From assembly GCF_958405895.1 (NCBI RefSeq), contig NZ_CATZAR010000004.1: 64,000 nucleotides of DNA; one strand, 5' to 3'. The position numbers and the translations under genes are program-made. The notes beneath the pieces were generated by a model. The model made no database searches, was not told where the DNA came from, and saw nothing but the letters and a program-made list of their open reading frames with translations. The DNA is from Ralstonia thomasii (GTDB lineage: Bacteria > Pseudomonadota > Gammaproteobacteria > Burkholderiales > Burkholderiaceae). This document shows, one piece after another, positions 1 through 8,504 of this stretch. Numbering within the stretch: position 1 is the stretch's first letter; each line of letters begins with the position of its first letter.

Positions 1-234
1 GGGCACGTCGAAATTGTCGTAGCCGACCGAGATCGTGGACCACGCCTTGAGCCGGGGCGCGCGGTCGAGCATCTGGGAGGTGATCTTCAGGCTCGCACCG
101 ATCGCACCCTCGGCCTTTGTAAGCGCCTCGGTCAACGCCTCGGCACCGTCAACCTGCACGAGTTCGACATGCTCGCGCAACTGAGCCGTGACATCGTCGG
201 GCAAAGGCTTGTAGGCAACGACAAGCGGTTTCAT
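1..234 (-). CDS. kguD: D-2-hydroxyacid dehydrogenase, probable 2-ketogluconate (6-phosphate) reductase, N-terminal part
   Basis: The first 78 codons of a gene whose remainder lies beyond the left edge. The peptide starts MKPLVVAYKPLPDD and reaches the segment W-S-T-I-S-V-G-Y-D-N-F-D, which is the usual substrate-domain stretch (S-x-G-x-D) of D-isomer-specific 2-hydroxyacid dehydrogenases. Its ATG follows the kguT stop by 4 bp, so the two are surely co-transcribed. In Pseudomonas kgu operons KguD reduces 2-keto-6-phosphogluconate to 6-phosphogluconate with NADPH; position as last gene after kguE, kguK and kguT supports that role here. A general glyoxylate/hydroxypyruvate reductase is the alternative, because the NAD-binding and catalytic domains are not in view. 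Confidence 0.8.
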   Translation of the reverse strand, partial: MKPLVVAYKPLPDDVTAQLREHVELVQVDGAEALTEALTKAEGAIGASLKITSQMLDRAPRLKAWSTISVGYDNFDVP

Positions 235-238
235 CAGT

Positions 239-1519
239 TCATTTTCCAGGCACAGGGTGGGCGAGCGTGTACGCATCACGCGGTTGCGGCTTGACGCAAA
301 GCGTAAGCACTACGGCTGCGAGGAGCGCGGCGCTCATGAAAGCGTACGACGCCAGCGGCGAGCCGGTGGCACCGTTCAGGTAGCCAACGAAGTACGAGCC
401 GACAAACGAACCGAGAGCGCCCATGCTGTTGATCAGCGCCATCGCGCCACCGGCGACGTTCTTAGGCAGAAGCTCCGGCACGATCGCGAAGAACGGACCA
501 TACGGTGCATACATCGCCGCACCGGCAATCACGAGCAGCACATACGACATCCAGAAATGCGTTGAGCCGAGTGCAAACGATGCGGCAAACGCTGCGGCCC
601 CCACCAGCAGGAACGGCCAGACGAACCCACGCCGCGACCCCACCTTGTCGGATGCCCACGACGCCGCGAGCATCGCGATGGTGGCCGCCAGATACGGCAG
701 CGCCGACAGCCAACCCGTCTCGACCATGCCAAGCGACGAGCCGTTCTTCACGATGGACGGTAGCCATAGCACGAAACCATAGACGCCGATGCTCCAGCAG
801 AAGTACTGCGCGCACAGCTTGATGACGACAGGCGAGCGGAAGGCCTCGCCATAGTTGCGCATCGGCTTGATGGCCGCCTGTTCCGTCGCCAAGGCTTGTT
901 CCAGGTCGCGCTTTTCCTGTGGGTTCAGCCACGGCGCCTGCGCGGGCTTGTCCTGCACCAGGCACCACCAGCACACGGCCCAGATGATGGCGGGCACGCC
1001 CTCGGCGATGAACATATGGCGCCAGCCGAACTCGCGCACGAGGTAGCCCGATACCACCGACATCCAGAGCACGGTCACGGGATTGCCCAGAATCAGGAAC
1101 GTATTCGCGCGCGAACGCTCGTGCTTGGTAAACCAGTTGCTGATGTAGATGAGCATCGCCGGCATGACGGCCGCCTCGACCACACCCAGCACAAACCGGA
1201 TCGCCATCAACGAGGGAATGTCACTCACGACGCCCGTGAGCGCCGCACACAAGCCCCACAACACGAGGCTGATGAACACGAGTTTCTTCACGCTGCGGCG
1301 CTCTGCGTAGATCGCGCCGGGAATCTGGAAGAAGAAATAGCCGAGGAAAAACAGCGCGCCAATCAACGACGACAGCCCCTGGCTGATCCCCAGATCGTGA
1401 TTGATGCCGGCCGCCGCCGCGAAGCCATAGTTCGCGCGATCGAGGTAGGCCAGGCTGTAGGTGATAAAGACGATCGGCATGATCATCCACCAGCGCCGCG
1501 CAGCCAGTTGCGTTGCCAT
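239..1519 (-). CDS. kguT: MFS transporter, probable 2-ketogluconate importer
   Basis: A 426-residue inner-membrane carrier of the major facilitator superfamily, anion:cation symporter type. The first helix is followed by Y-L-D-R-A-N-Y-G, the loop signature seen in GudP/KguT-like sugar-acid carriers, and about 12 hydrophobic segments are visible. I placed the start at MATQLAARRWW because AAGGAGAC lies just upstream; an upstream in-frame codon would add 30 polar residues with no ribosome site. It lies between a PfkB kinase and a hydroxyacid dehydrogenase, the classical KguT position, so it probably brings 2-ketogluconate into the cytoplasm. Substrate is inferred from context, not from residues. 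Confidence 0.82.
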   Translation of the reverse strand: MATQLAARRWWMIMPIVFITYSLAYLDRANYGFAAAAGINHDLGISQGLSSLIGALFFLGYFFFQIPGAIYAERRSVKKLVFISLVLWGLCAALTGVVSDIPSLMAIRFVLGVVEAAVMPAMLIYISNWFTKHERSRANTFLILGNPVTVLWMSVVSGYLVREFGWRHMFIAEGVPAIIWAVCWWCLVQDKPAQAPWLNPQEKRDLEQALATEQAAIKPMRNYGEAFRSPVVIKLCAQYFCWSIGVYGFVLWLPSIVKNGSSLGMVETGWLSALPYLAATIAMLAASWASDKVGSRRGFVWPFLLVGAAAFAASFALGSTHFWMSYVLLVIAGAAMYAPYGPFFAIVPELLPKNVAGGAMALINSMGALGSFVGSYFVGYLNGATGSPLASYAFMSAALLAAVVLTLCVKPQPRDAYTLAHPVPGK

Positions 1520-1578
1520 GGTCGTGTCTCCTTTGATGGTTTGCGTTGCCCGTGACGGGCGGCAGTCGAAGCGCTGCG

Positions 1579-2568
1579 TTACACGTTGGAAATGGGTTCC
1601 GGCTCGCATGCCATGCGGGCCGTTTGTTCAAGCACCTCGAGCGCGGCGCGCGTCGGCAGGCCTTCTGAATCTCCGATCACCTGGATCGCCAGTGCGCCAA
1701 TACGGTTGCCGCGCGCAACAGCCAGATCGGGCGACAGCCCTTCAAGCAGCGCGCTGACAACGCCCACTGCAAAGCCGTCGCCCGCGCCCACTGTGTCGAC
1801 GACGCGCGCTACACGCACGCCGTCGGCGATGCCTTCTGCTCCGTCGGCGGTCCGGTAATAAGCACCGGCTGCACCCAGCTTGATGGCCACACCTCGCGCA
1901 CCTCGATCGAGATAGAAGCGCGCGATATCGGCCGGGGTGTCATAGCCGGTCAGTTGCTGCCCCTCGGCCAAGCCGGGCAGCACCCAATCGGAAAGCGACG
2001 CCAGCGCGTTGAGCGTGCTTACCATCTCCGCGGCGGACGGCCACAGCGTTGGGCGCAGGTTCGGATCGAAGGAGATCGAACCCCCGGCCGCACGCATCTC
2101 TCGCGCAAGGTGGAACGCCAGTTCACACGACGACGCTGAAATTGCGGGGGCCACGCCCGTCAGATGCAGATGGCGTGCGCCAAGCACGTAGTCGGCGACA
2201 TAGTCGTCGCACGAGAGCCGGCTGGCGGCCGAGCCCTTGCGGAAGTACTCCACACGCGGGTCACTGCCGTCGTCGGCCCGCGACTTCAGCTGGAAGCCAG
2301 TCGGATATTGCGGGTCCACCGCCACGCATGAGACATCGATCCGTTCGCGCGCCAGCGTTTCCAGCACGTACTCGCCAAACGAATCCTGCCCCACCCGGCT
2401 CACATAGCCGACGCGAAAACCGAGGCGACTCAAGCCGATGGCCACATTCAGATCGGCACCCGCAATCCGCTTGGTGAACTGCGTTGCCTGCGCGAGCGGC
2501 CCGGGCGCCGTCGCCACGAACATCGCCATGGCTTCGCCGTAGGTGATGACATCCAACGTATGTGACAT
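1579..2568 (-). CDS. kguK: PfkB-family sugar kinase, probable 2-ketogluconate kinase
   Basis: A 329-residue ribokinase-fold kinase expected to phosphorylate 2-ketogluconate to 2-keto-6-phosphogluconate in the cytoplasm. PfkB signature 1 is seen around residues 33-48 (G-A-D-L-N-V-A-I-G-L-S-R-L-G). Signature 2 is D-T-V-G-A-G-D-G-F at 258-266, with the catalytic Asp in GAGD. The start MSHTLDVITYGEAM is preceded by AGGAG at good spacing. The gap to kguE upstream is 29 bp and to kguT downstream 59 bp, consistent with one operon. The same family includes 2-keto-3-deoxygluconate kinase (KdgK), which residues alone cannot exclude; the neighbouring kguE, kguT and kguD and the PtxS-like operator favour KguK. 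Confidence 0.8.
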   Translation of the reverse strand: MSHTLDVITYGEAMAMFVATAPGPLAQATQFTKRIAGADLNVAIGLSRLGFRVGYVSRVGQDSFGEYVLETLARERIDVSCVAVDPQYPTGFQLKSRADDGSDPRVEYFRKGSAASRLSCDDYVADYVLGARHLHLTGVAPAISASSCELAFHLAREMRAAGGSISFDPNLRPTLWPSAAEMVSTLNALASLSDWVLPGLAEGQQLTGYDTPADIARFYLDRGARGVAIKLGAAGAYYRTADGAEGIADGVRVARVVDTVGAGDGFAVGVVSALLEGLSPDLAVARGNRIGALAIQVIGDSEGLPTRAALEVLEQTARMACEPEPISNV

Positions 2569-2597
2569 GCGTAAGCTCCTTCGATGTCGCGTCACCG

Positions 2598-3368
2598 TCA
2601 GGCGGCCTTGAGCCACATGACGTGTTGATGGGCATCGGCGACAGGATCGACCGCGTCGAACGGAAATTCGATGCCGCGCGGGACATCGCCCGGCAATGCC
2701 GCCAGCACAGCCAAGAACCGCGTATCGTTTCCAGCCGGCGCCACCGCAAAGCGGCGTGCCCCCTCGCCCCCGACGCTCTTGCAATGGATGTATTCGACGT
2801 ACGGGGCCAGGGCCCGCGCGCACGCCAGCGGCGCTTCGCCCGACCATTCCCAGTTACCAACGTCGAACGTCATGCCCAGCATGTCCGCCGCATCCGCCCT
2901 TTCCAAGGCGTCGAACAAACTGCGGAACTGCGCCAGGGAGCCGCCCACCGCCTGTTGACCGTTCTCGACCAGCACCCGTGCGCGCCAGCCTCGCAGGAGT
3001 CGGGCCAGCAACTCCGCCGACGCATCGCCGGCAAAGCCGCCAAGCTGGAACTTCACGATGCGCGCACCCAAGGTTTGCGCTTCAACCAGCGCACCTCGGA
3101 CAGCGACCGTGTCCAGAGCGCCGACGTCCGTGTACAGCGCGGCCGGCGTGGAATAGACCGCCCACAGACCATGCGCTGCCATCAGGCGGCCCAATGCAGT
3201 CAGTAAGTCAGCCGATACCGTGCCATCCAGCCCAGCGGGCAACAATTCACGCCGCACCTCGAAGCCGGCTGCGCCGACCGACGCGGCCAGGGGAACATAG
3301 GCGTGATGCCCCTGCGCGCGCACCTGAGCGGCGCCGAACGCGCTCGCCACGATCACGATATCTGCCAT
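2598..3368 (-). CDS. kguE: sugar phosphate isomerase/epimerase, KguE family
   Basis: A 256-residue TIM-barrel protein of the xylose-isomerase-like AP endonuclease 2 superfamily. Candidate metal ligands lie in strand ends V-L-V-E-N-G, T-F-D-V-G-N-W and E-Y-I-H-C-K-S. It is the first gene of the operon. In Pseudomonas KguE is encoded with the 2-ketogluconate genes, and I know of no clear biochemical assignment beyond putative epimerase. The start MADIVIVASAFG was chosen because the longer frame upstream crosses the palindromic operator and even the tRNA-Lys gene. A weak ribosome site (GGAAA) precedes it. Confidence 0.78.
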   Translation of the reverse strand: MADIVIVASAFGAAQVRAQGHHAYVPLAASVGAAGFEVRRELLPAGLDGTVSADLLTALGRLMAAHGLWAVYSTPAALYTDVGALDTVAVRGALVEAQTLGARIVKFQLGGFAGDASAELLARLLRGWRARVLVENGQQAVGGSLAQFRSLFDALERADAADMLGMTFDVGNWEWSGEAPLACARALAPYVEYIHCKSVGGEGARRFAVAPAGNDTRFLAVLAALPGDVPRGIEFPFDAVDPVADAHQHVMWLKAA

Positions 3369-3387
3369 GTGTGCGCTTTTTCCGTTA

Positions 3388-3401
3388 TGGAACCGGTTCC
3401 A
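3388..3401. promoter_or_regulatory. PtxS-like LacI-family operator
   Basis: Perfect 14-bp palindrome TGGAACCGGTTCCA centred on CCGG, 19 bp upstream of the kguE start. The Pseudomonas PtxS operator, which controls the kgu genes, is described as TGAAACCGGTTTCA; this site differs by one symmetric base change per half. The central CG and half-site layout are typical of LacI-family repressors. No ptxS gene is in the window. The effector would be 2-ketogluconate by analogy. Confidence 0.75.
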
Positions 3402-3602
3402 ATTGGAGCTATGTTGGTGGCTGCAGATCCTGAGCGCTATAGAGGAAATCCCTAGCGGCGGTAGCCGATGCGACCCGTCGGCCATTTGATCGGCGGCGGT
3501 CAGTGCGATGGCGCTATCGGGAAGGCACACCGCGCTGTCGATGTGAAAAGCCCGGCCACCAAAAGCGGAAGGAGACGGCAATCGTGCGGAGCACGGCCAA
3601 AC

Positions 3603-3632
3603 AAAAAGGGCCGACAGTTGCCTGTCAGCCCT
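3603..3632 (-). terminator. rho-independent terminator of tRNA-Lys
   Basis: On the minus strand an 11-bp stem with one mismatch (3607-3617 with 3622-3632), loop of 4, followed by a run of T (the A run at 3603-3607 on the plus strand). It lies just 3' of the tRNA-Lys gene and would also separate it from the kgu operon. Confidence 0.75.
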
Positions 3633-3640
3633 GCGAATTT

Positions 3641-3716
3641 TGGTGGGTCCTGCGGGATTCGAACCCGCGACCAATAGATTAAAAGTCTACTGCTCTACCG
3701 ACTGAGCTAAAGACCC
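3641..3716 (-). tRNA. tRNA-Lys (anticodon UUU)
   Basis: 76-nt cloverleaf with encoded CCA. Acceptor arm GGGTCTT pairs with AGGACCC, the D arm contains AGCTCAGTCGGTAGAGC, the anticodon loop is CTTTTAA and the T arm contains GGTTCGAATCC. The anticodon TTT reads Lys AAA/AAG. It is transcribed alone from its own strong promoter. Confidence 0.97.
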
Positions 3717-3727
3717 CAAAGACCGCG

Positions 3728-3757
3728 ATTATAGGAAGATATCTGCGATTCTGTCAA
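3728..3757 (-). promoter_or_regulatory. sigma-70 promoter of tRNA-Lys
   Basis: On the minus strand a consensus -35 TTGACA (3757-3752), an 18-bp spacer and a consensus -10 TATAAT (3733-3728). The predicted start point falls about 5 nt before the mature tRNA 5' end at 3716. This is the best promoter match seen in the window. Confidence 0.88.
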
Positions 3758-3768
3758 CGCTCACCAGA

Positions 3769-4884
3769 TCAAACGAGCTGCTCCATTCGCCACATCTGGT
3801 AGCGGAACGCCAGCACCGCACCGATCACGATGCCGGCCAGCGCGATGAACGAACCGATCGCCAGCGTCGACACGCCCGACAGCCCCTGCCCGATCGTGCA
3901 ACCGAGCGCCGTGACGCCCCCAATGCCCATCAGGATGCCGCCAATGATGTGGTTGCCCGTGTCCTCGGCATTGGCAAAGCCCTCCCAGCGGAACGTGCGC
4001 GTGGCCAGCGCCACCGCTGCCGAGCCTGCAATCACGCCAAGCACGCTCACAATGCCGACCGTCAGTACCTTCGATGTATCACTGAAGAACATCAGCCACT
4101 CCAGCGTATACGACACCGGGGCCACGAAGCTCAGCGCCTCCATGCGCCCGCTGTTGGTCGCCACAAACGCTTCCTGCAGCGTGTTCGGATCTTCCTGCAC
4201 GTAACCGAGATGCCCCGATACGTACCACATGCCGACGATGATGAGCCCGACGCCGATGCCGCCCAGCAGGTTGTCGCCCGTGCGGAAATCGCGCCCCAGC
4301 AGCGCCCACAGCGACAGCGCCCCGCCGATCCCCAGCGCCAGCACGAGACGCAGCACGCGCGCATCGGTGGAGAACGCGTGGCCCAGCACGCTCGGCAGAT
4401 CCTGCGACGTCGGCAACGCAACGGCTACGCTGTCCACCGTCGCCACACGCACCACCCCAAACACGCCCTTGAGCGTCATGTACGCCGCCAGCCCCAGGAA
4501 CACGAACACCACGACCGACTTGAGATTGCCGCCGCCGATGCGCACCAGCGTCTTGCTGCCGCACCCCGAGCCCAGCACCATGCCGAAGCCGAACAACAGC
4601 CCGCCCACCAGCGACGACAGCCACAGCAGCTTGCTCGCCGTGTAGATCGTCTTGCTCGTATCGATCAGGCCAAGCCAGCTCAGGCATCCCGTGCCGATCA
4701 TGGCCACGCCGATGGCCAGCGCCCACATGCGCAGCCGGTTCCAGTCGCCGATGTTGACGACATCGGACACCGCGCCCATGGTGCAGAAGTGCGTGCGCTG
4801 AAGGATCGCGCCAAACACGAACGTCAGCGCAAACGTGCCCCACAGCACTGTGTGGGACAACACGTTGAGATCGATATCGGGCAT
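3769..4884 (-). CDS. YeeE/YedE family membrane protein (sulfur transport domain)
   Basis: A 371-residue polytopic inner-membrane protein of the YeeE/YedE (TsuA-like) family, members of which carry thiosulfate or are linked to selenium and sulfur handling. Family cysteines are present: H-F-C-T-M-G near residue 32, G-S-G-C-G-S-K in the middle, and G-C-T-I-G-Q-G near the end. About ten membrane spans are visible. The start codon lies 6 bp after the queC stop on the same strand, so the pair is probably co-transcribed. The substrate cannot be read from sequence; thiosulfate or another small sulfur species is the best guess from the family. Confidence 0.85.
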   Translation of the reverse strand: MPDIDLNVLSHTVLWGTFALTFVFGAILQRTHFCTMGAVSDVVNIGDWNRLRMWALAIGVAMIGTGCLSWLGLIDTSKTIYTASKLLWLSSLVGGLLFGFGMVLGSGCGSKTLVRIGGGNLKSVVVFVFLGLAAYMTLKGVFGVVRVATVDSVAVALPTSQDLPSVLGHAFSTDARVLRLVLALGIGGALSLWALLGRDFRTGDNLLGGIGVGLIIVGMWYVSGHLGYVQEDPNTLQEAFVATNSGRMEALSFVAPVSYTLEWLMFFSDTSKVLTVGIVSVLGVIAGSAAVALATRTFRWEGFANAEDTGNHIIGGILMGIGGVTALGCTIGQGLSGVSTLAIGSFIALAGIVIGAVLAFRYQMWRMEQLV

Positions 4885-4890
4885 GGTGCC

Positions 4891-5565
4891 TCAGACGTAG
4901 CGGGTGGGGTCGGGCACGCCCGCGGCTTCAAAGCCGGCCTTGCGGATGCGGCACGAATCGCACACGCCGCAAGCGCGGCCGGCGTCGTCGGCCTTGTAGC
5001 ACGACACGGTCAGGCCGTAGTCCACGCCCAGCCGCACACCGGCCTGGATGATCTCCGCCTTGGTCATGTTGATGATGGGTGCGTTCACGCGGATGCGCTC
5101 GCCTTCCACGCCGGCCTTCGTCGCCAGGTTGGCCAGCGTTTCGTACGCGGCAACGTATTCGGGACGGCAATCCGGATAGCCGGAGTAGTCCACGGCATTC
5201 GCGCCGAAGAACAGGTCGCGTGCGCCAACCGCCTCGGCCCAGCCAAGCGCCAGCGACAGCATGATCGTGTTGCGTGCCGGCACATACGTGATCGGGATGC
5301 CCGATTGCACACCGTCGGTCGGTACATCGAGCGCATCGTCCGTCAACGCGGAGCCCCCGAACTTGCGCAAGTCCAGATCGACGATTTCATGGCGCACTGC
5401 GCCGAGCGCCGCCGCCACTTTCTTGGCTGCTTCCAACTCGGACGAATGGCGCTGGCCGTAGCGCATCGACAGCGCGTAAGTCTCAAAGCCGTCGGCATTG
5501 GCCATGGCAAGCACGGTGGCAGAGTCCAGGCCGCCTGAAAGCAGGACGATGGCGCGTTTTTTCAT
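4891..5565 (-). CDS. queC: 7-cyano-7-deazaguanine synthase
   Basis: Cytoplasmic enzyme of queuosine (preQ0) synthesis that converts 7-carboxy-7-deazaguanine with ammonia and ATP to preQ0. The 224-residue product has the PP-loop S-G-G-L-D-S-A-T near the N terminus and the zinc site near the C terminus (C-Y-K-A-D-D, then C-G-V-C-D-S-C). I used the second Met, MKKRAIVLLSGG, because QueC proteins begin directly with this strand; the longer frame adds only seven residues. It heads a probable two-gene unit with the YeeE/YedE gene. Confidence 0.95.
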   Translation of the reverse strand: MKKRAIVLLSGGLDSATVLAMANADGFETYALSMRYGQRHSSELEAAKKVAAALGAVRHEIVDLDLRKFGGSALTDDALDVPTDGVQSGIPITYVPARNTIMLSLALGWAEAVGARDLFFGANAVDYSGYPDCRPEYVAAYETLANLATKAGVEGERIRVNAPIINMTKAEIIQAGVRLGVDYGLTVSCYKADDAGRACGVCDSCRIRKAGFEAAGVPDPTRYV

Positions 5566-5666
5566 GGGCGAAGCCTTGCAAAGCAAATCGGGAAGGCCCG
5601 CATTTTAGCGTGCCGCCGCCCTGCCCGCGCCCAACCGGGCATATGCCCGCTATTCAGCGGTCCATG

Positions 5667-5702
5667 AAAAAACGCCCGCCGGTGCAGCCACGGGCGGGCG
5701 TT
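5667..5702 (-). terminator. rho-independent terminator of the Tol-Pal operon
   Basis: A 10-bp GC-rich stem (5671-5680 with 5693-5702) followed on the minus strand by TTTTTT (plus-strand A run 5667-5672). It lies 27 bp beyond the cpoB stop and before queC. Confidence 0.85.
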
Positions 5703-5728
5703 CGTTCACATGCCGAGCGGCCTGCCGA

Positions 5729-6514
5729 TCAGCGCATCGACTTCAGACGGCTTTGCGCGGTCTTAGCCTGCTCGGTGCCGGGATACTGCGAGACCACCGA
5801 TTCCAGCGTCTTGCGTGCGGCCGCCTTCTGGCCAGACTCGCCCTGGTTGGTCGCCACCTGCAGCAGGGCATCGGGCGCCTTCGGATGCTGCGGATTGCTG
5901 CGCGCCATGTTCTCCAGCACGTAGCTCGAGCCCTTGTAGTCGCGCTGCGCATAGAGCGCGTTGCCCAGCCAGAATTGCGCCAGCGGCAGATACGGGCTTT
6001 GCGGATACTTCTTCACGAACGCCGAGAACTGGTTGCCCGCGCCCTTGAAGTCCCCGCCCTGGAACGCCTTGAGCGCAGCGTCGTATTCCGGCTTCTCGTT
6101 CGGCTGGACCATCCCTTCGCGACCGTCCACCGTCGCTTGCTGCGGCTCGAACTTCTTCAGGCGCGCATCGAGGTCGGCGTAGTAATCCTTTTGCTGCTTG
6201 GTCAGCGTATCGACGCTGTTCTGCAGGACTTCGTTCTGCCCGCGCAGGCGCGCCACTTCGGATTTGAGTGTCTCGATCTGGTTTTGCGCGTCGATCAGGT
6301 TCTTGCTGTTCTGATCGATGCGCTGGGCCGCCGTCGACTGGAAGTTGTTGAACTTGTCGCGCATGTCGATGATGGCGCGGCGCGCCTCATCGTCGTCAAA
6401 CACCCCCGCTGCCGCCGGGCCGGCCACGGTGAGGGCGCCACCCGCGACGAGCGTCGCCATCAGGATGGCCCGACGCATGGCCCCATAAGCGCGCTGTTTC
6501 ATCATCGTATTCAT
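5729..6514 (-). CDS. cpoB: cell division coordinator CpoB (Tol-Pal system protein YbgF)
   Basis: Periplasmic 261-residue protein that in E. coli links the Tol-Pal machine to peptidoglycan synthesis at the septum. A signal peptide (ILMATLVAGGALTVAG, then A-A-A-G) is followed by a coiled-coil segment at about 55-110 (heptads with N-Q-I-E-T-L and V-A-R-L-R). The C-terminal half carries TPR repeats (A-L-K-A-F-Q-G-G-D-F-K-G-A; Q-F-W-L-G-N-A-L-Y-A-Q-R-D-Y). It is the last gene of the operon and a strong terminator follows. Several Met codons lie near the N terminus (residues 1, 4, 5 and 13), so the exact start is uncertain. Confidence 0.92.
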   Translation of the reverse strand: MNTMMKQRAYGAMRRAILMATLVAGGALTVAGPAAAGVFDDDEARRAIIDMRDKFNNFQSTAAQRIDQNSKNLIDAQNQIETLKSEVARLRGQNEVLQNSVDTLTKQQKDYYADLDARLKKFEPQQATVDGREGMVQPNEKPEYDAALKAFQGGDFKGAGNQFSAFVKKYPQSPYLPLAQFWLGNALYAQRDYKGSSYVLENMARSNPQHPKAPDALLQVATNQGESGQKAAARKTLESVVSQYPGTEQAKTAQSRLKSMR

Positions 6515-6582
6515 GTGATTGCCAACGTAAGAACGCCGGCCGCAACCTCGCAGCCGGCGCGTTCCACTTCAAACCATACCGA

Positions 6583-7104
6583 TTAGTAGACGATGTCGGC
6601 GCGGCGGTTCTGTGCCCACGAGTCTTCGTCGTGGCCGGTCGCTTGCGGCTTTTCCTTACCCAGGCTCACGGCTTCCATCTGGCTGTCAGGCACGCCCATC
6701 GACGACAGGGCGCGACGCACGGCCTCGGCACGCTTCTGGCCCAGTGCGAGGTTGTATTCGCTCGTGCCGCGCTCGTCGGTGTTGCCCTGGATCAGGACCT
6801 TGCGCTGGTTGTGCGATTGCAGGTAGCGCGAGTGCTGACCCAGCAGGCCTTGGTACTCCGACTTGACCGAGTAGCTGTCGAAATCGAAGTAGATGCTGCG
6901 CTTGGCCAGCGGGCTGTTCGGGTCGGTCAGCTCGTCGCGGCCCACGTCCACCGGGGTCACCGTGCGGGCGTCAGCGCCCGTGCCAGCGGCACCGCCCGTC
7001 CCGTTCTTGGCGGTGTCATCGAGCTTCACGCCCGAGCTGCAAGCGCCCAGGGCCAGCAGCGCGGCAATGGCTGCAAGTTTGATCATGGTTTGGGACTTCG
7101 ACAT
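6583..7104 (-). CDS. pal: peptidoglycan-associated lipoprotein Pal
   Basis: Outer-membrane lipoprotein, 173 residues, that binds peptidoglycan and TolB. The lipobox L-A-L-G-A-C gives acylated Cys22. The C-terminal OmpA-like domain (about 70-173) contains G-N-T-D-E-R-G-T-x-E-Y-N-x-x-L-G-x-x-R-A, with the Asp and Arg that grip diaminopimelate. The start MSKSQTMIKL is preceded by AGGAGA; the upstream in-frame codons would bury the signal peptide. It starts 29 bp after tolB. Confidence 0.96.
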   Translation of the reverse strand: MSKSQTMIKLAAIAALLALGACSSGVKLDDTAKNGTGGAAGTGADARTVTPVDVGRDELTDPNSPLAKRSIYFDFDSYSVKSEYQGLLGQHSRYLQSHNQRKVLIQGNTDERGTSEYNLALGQKRAEAVRRALSSMGVPDSQMEAVSLGKEKPQATGHDEDSWAQNRRADIVY

Positions 7105-7133
7105 GTCCGATTTCTCCTGTTGGAACAGCTTCG

Positions 7134-8432
7134 TTATTGCATGAAAGGACCCCACGCCGGCTCACGAACTTCGCCGGCCTGGAGGGAAAGAACCTGACGC
7201 GTACGGCCGTCGGTGGACACAGCGGCCAACACCGATTTGCCGCCAACGCGCGTGGCATACAGGATGAACTTGCCGTTGGCCGCAAAGCTCGGCGATTCAT
7301 CGTTAGAGGTGTCCGTCAACGCGTTCACATCGCCATTCGACAAATCCTGCGTGTACAGGCGGAAGGCACCGCCCACGCGCGAAATGTACGCCAGCAGCTT
7401 GCCGTCTGGCGACACGCGCGGGCTCGTGTTGTAGTTGCCCTTGAACGTCACGCGTTGCGCACCGCCCGCCTCTTCGCCGTCAACCGACATGCGATAGATC
7501 TGCGGTGCGCCACCGCGGTCGCTGGTGAAGTAGATGGAGCGGCCATCCGGCGAGAACGACGGCTCGGTATCGATCGCGCTGCTGCGGCTCAGGCGGCGCA
7601 GGCCCGAGCCATCGGCGTTGACCAGGTAGACCTGCGTATTGCCATCGCGCGAGAGCGACACCGCCACATGACGGCCGTCCGGCGACCAGGCCGGCGCAGA
7701 GTTGTTGCCCTTCTGGTTCGAGATGACCGTGCGGCGGCCTGCCACCAGGTCGTGCACATACACCACCGGCTTCTTGCTCTCGAACGACACATACGCGACC
7801 TTGGTGCCATCCGGCGACCACGCCGGCGAGATGATCGGCTCGTTGCTCGTCAATGCGATCTGCGGGTTGGCGCCGTCCGAGTCGGAAATCTGCAGCTGGA
7901 AGCGGCGGCCGACCTTGGACACGTACGACAGGCGCGTTGCAAAAACACCGCGCTCGCCAATCAGCTTCTGGTAGATGTAATCGGCAATTTCGTGTGCGGC
8001 CAGGCGCAGTTGGCCGGGGCCGCGCGTAAGCGACAGACCGCCCAGGCTTTCGCCCTTGGCGGTGTCGTACAGGCGGAAGCGGATTTCGTAGCGGTCGCCG
8101 TTACGGGTCACGGTGCCGCCCACGAATGCTGCGGCGCCCTTGGCTTTCCAGGCACCCAGGTCAGGTGCGGGGCTCTCCGGTACCACGGCGCCCGCAACAT
8201 CGACGTTCGAGAAGCGGCCGCTGCGCACCAGGTCTGCCCGGACGATGGCCGAGAGGTTTTGCGGGGCCTGCGCCTCGCCCTGGAAGTTGGCGATCGCGAT
8301 CGGGTACTGGCTGGCGCCGACGCCCGAGATCTCCACATTGAGCTGGGCATGGGCCACGCCGGCGCACGCTGCGGTCAGCAGCAGTGCCTGCGCAGCGCGT
8401 CGGAACATCGGGATCCACATCGTTCGCATCAT
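7134..8432 (-). CDS. tolB: Tol-Pal system translocation protein TolB
   Basis: Periplasmic beta-propeller protein, about 432 residues, that bridges Pal and TolA. A signal peptide (F-R-R-A-A-Q-A-L-L-L-T-A-A-C) ends in V-A-H-A. An N-terminal domain follows, then five or six propeller blades with the repeated signature S-P-D-G (A-W-S-P-D-G-T; A-W-S-P-D-G-R; S-F-S-P-D-G-R; R-V-S-P-D-G-K). I chose the ATG at 8432 because AGGGAAG then has normal spacing; ATG 8438 and a TTG at 8453 are possible. Placed between tolA and pal as in other proteobacteria. Confidence 0.95.
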   Translation of the reverse strand: MMRTMWIPMFRRAAQALLLTAACAGVAHAQLNVEISGVGASQYPIAIANFQGEAQAPQNLSAIVRADLVRSGRFSNVDVAGAVVPESPAPDLGAWKAKGAAAFVGGTVTRNGDRYEIRFRLYDTAKGESLGGLSLTRGPGQLRLAAHEIADYIYQKLIGERGVFATRLSYVSKVGRRFQLQISDSDGANPQIALTSNEPIISPAWSPDGTKVAYVSFESKKPVVYVHDLVAGRRTVISNQKGNNSAPAWSPDGRHVAVSLSRDGNTQVYLVNADGSGLRRLSRSSAIDTEPSFSPDGRSIYFTSDRGGAPQIYRMSVDGEEAGGAQRVTFKGNYNTSPRVSPDGKLLAYISRVGGAFRLYTQDLSNGDVNALTDTSNDESPSFAANGKFILYATRVGGKSVLAAVSTDGRTRQVLSLQAGEVREPAWGPFMQ

Positions 8433-8504
8433 GTTCATCTTCCCTACTGTCAAATCCGGAATCTGAGTACGCCGGCCAGCGCCACTTTGAGGAGCGCCAA
8501 CCCG

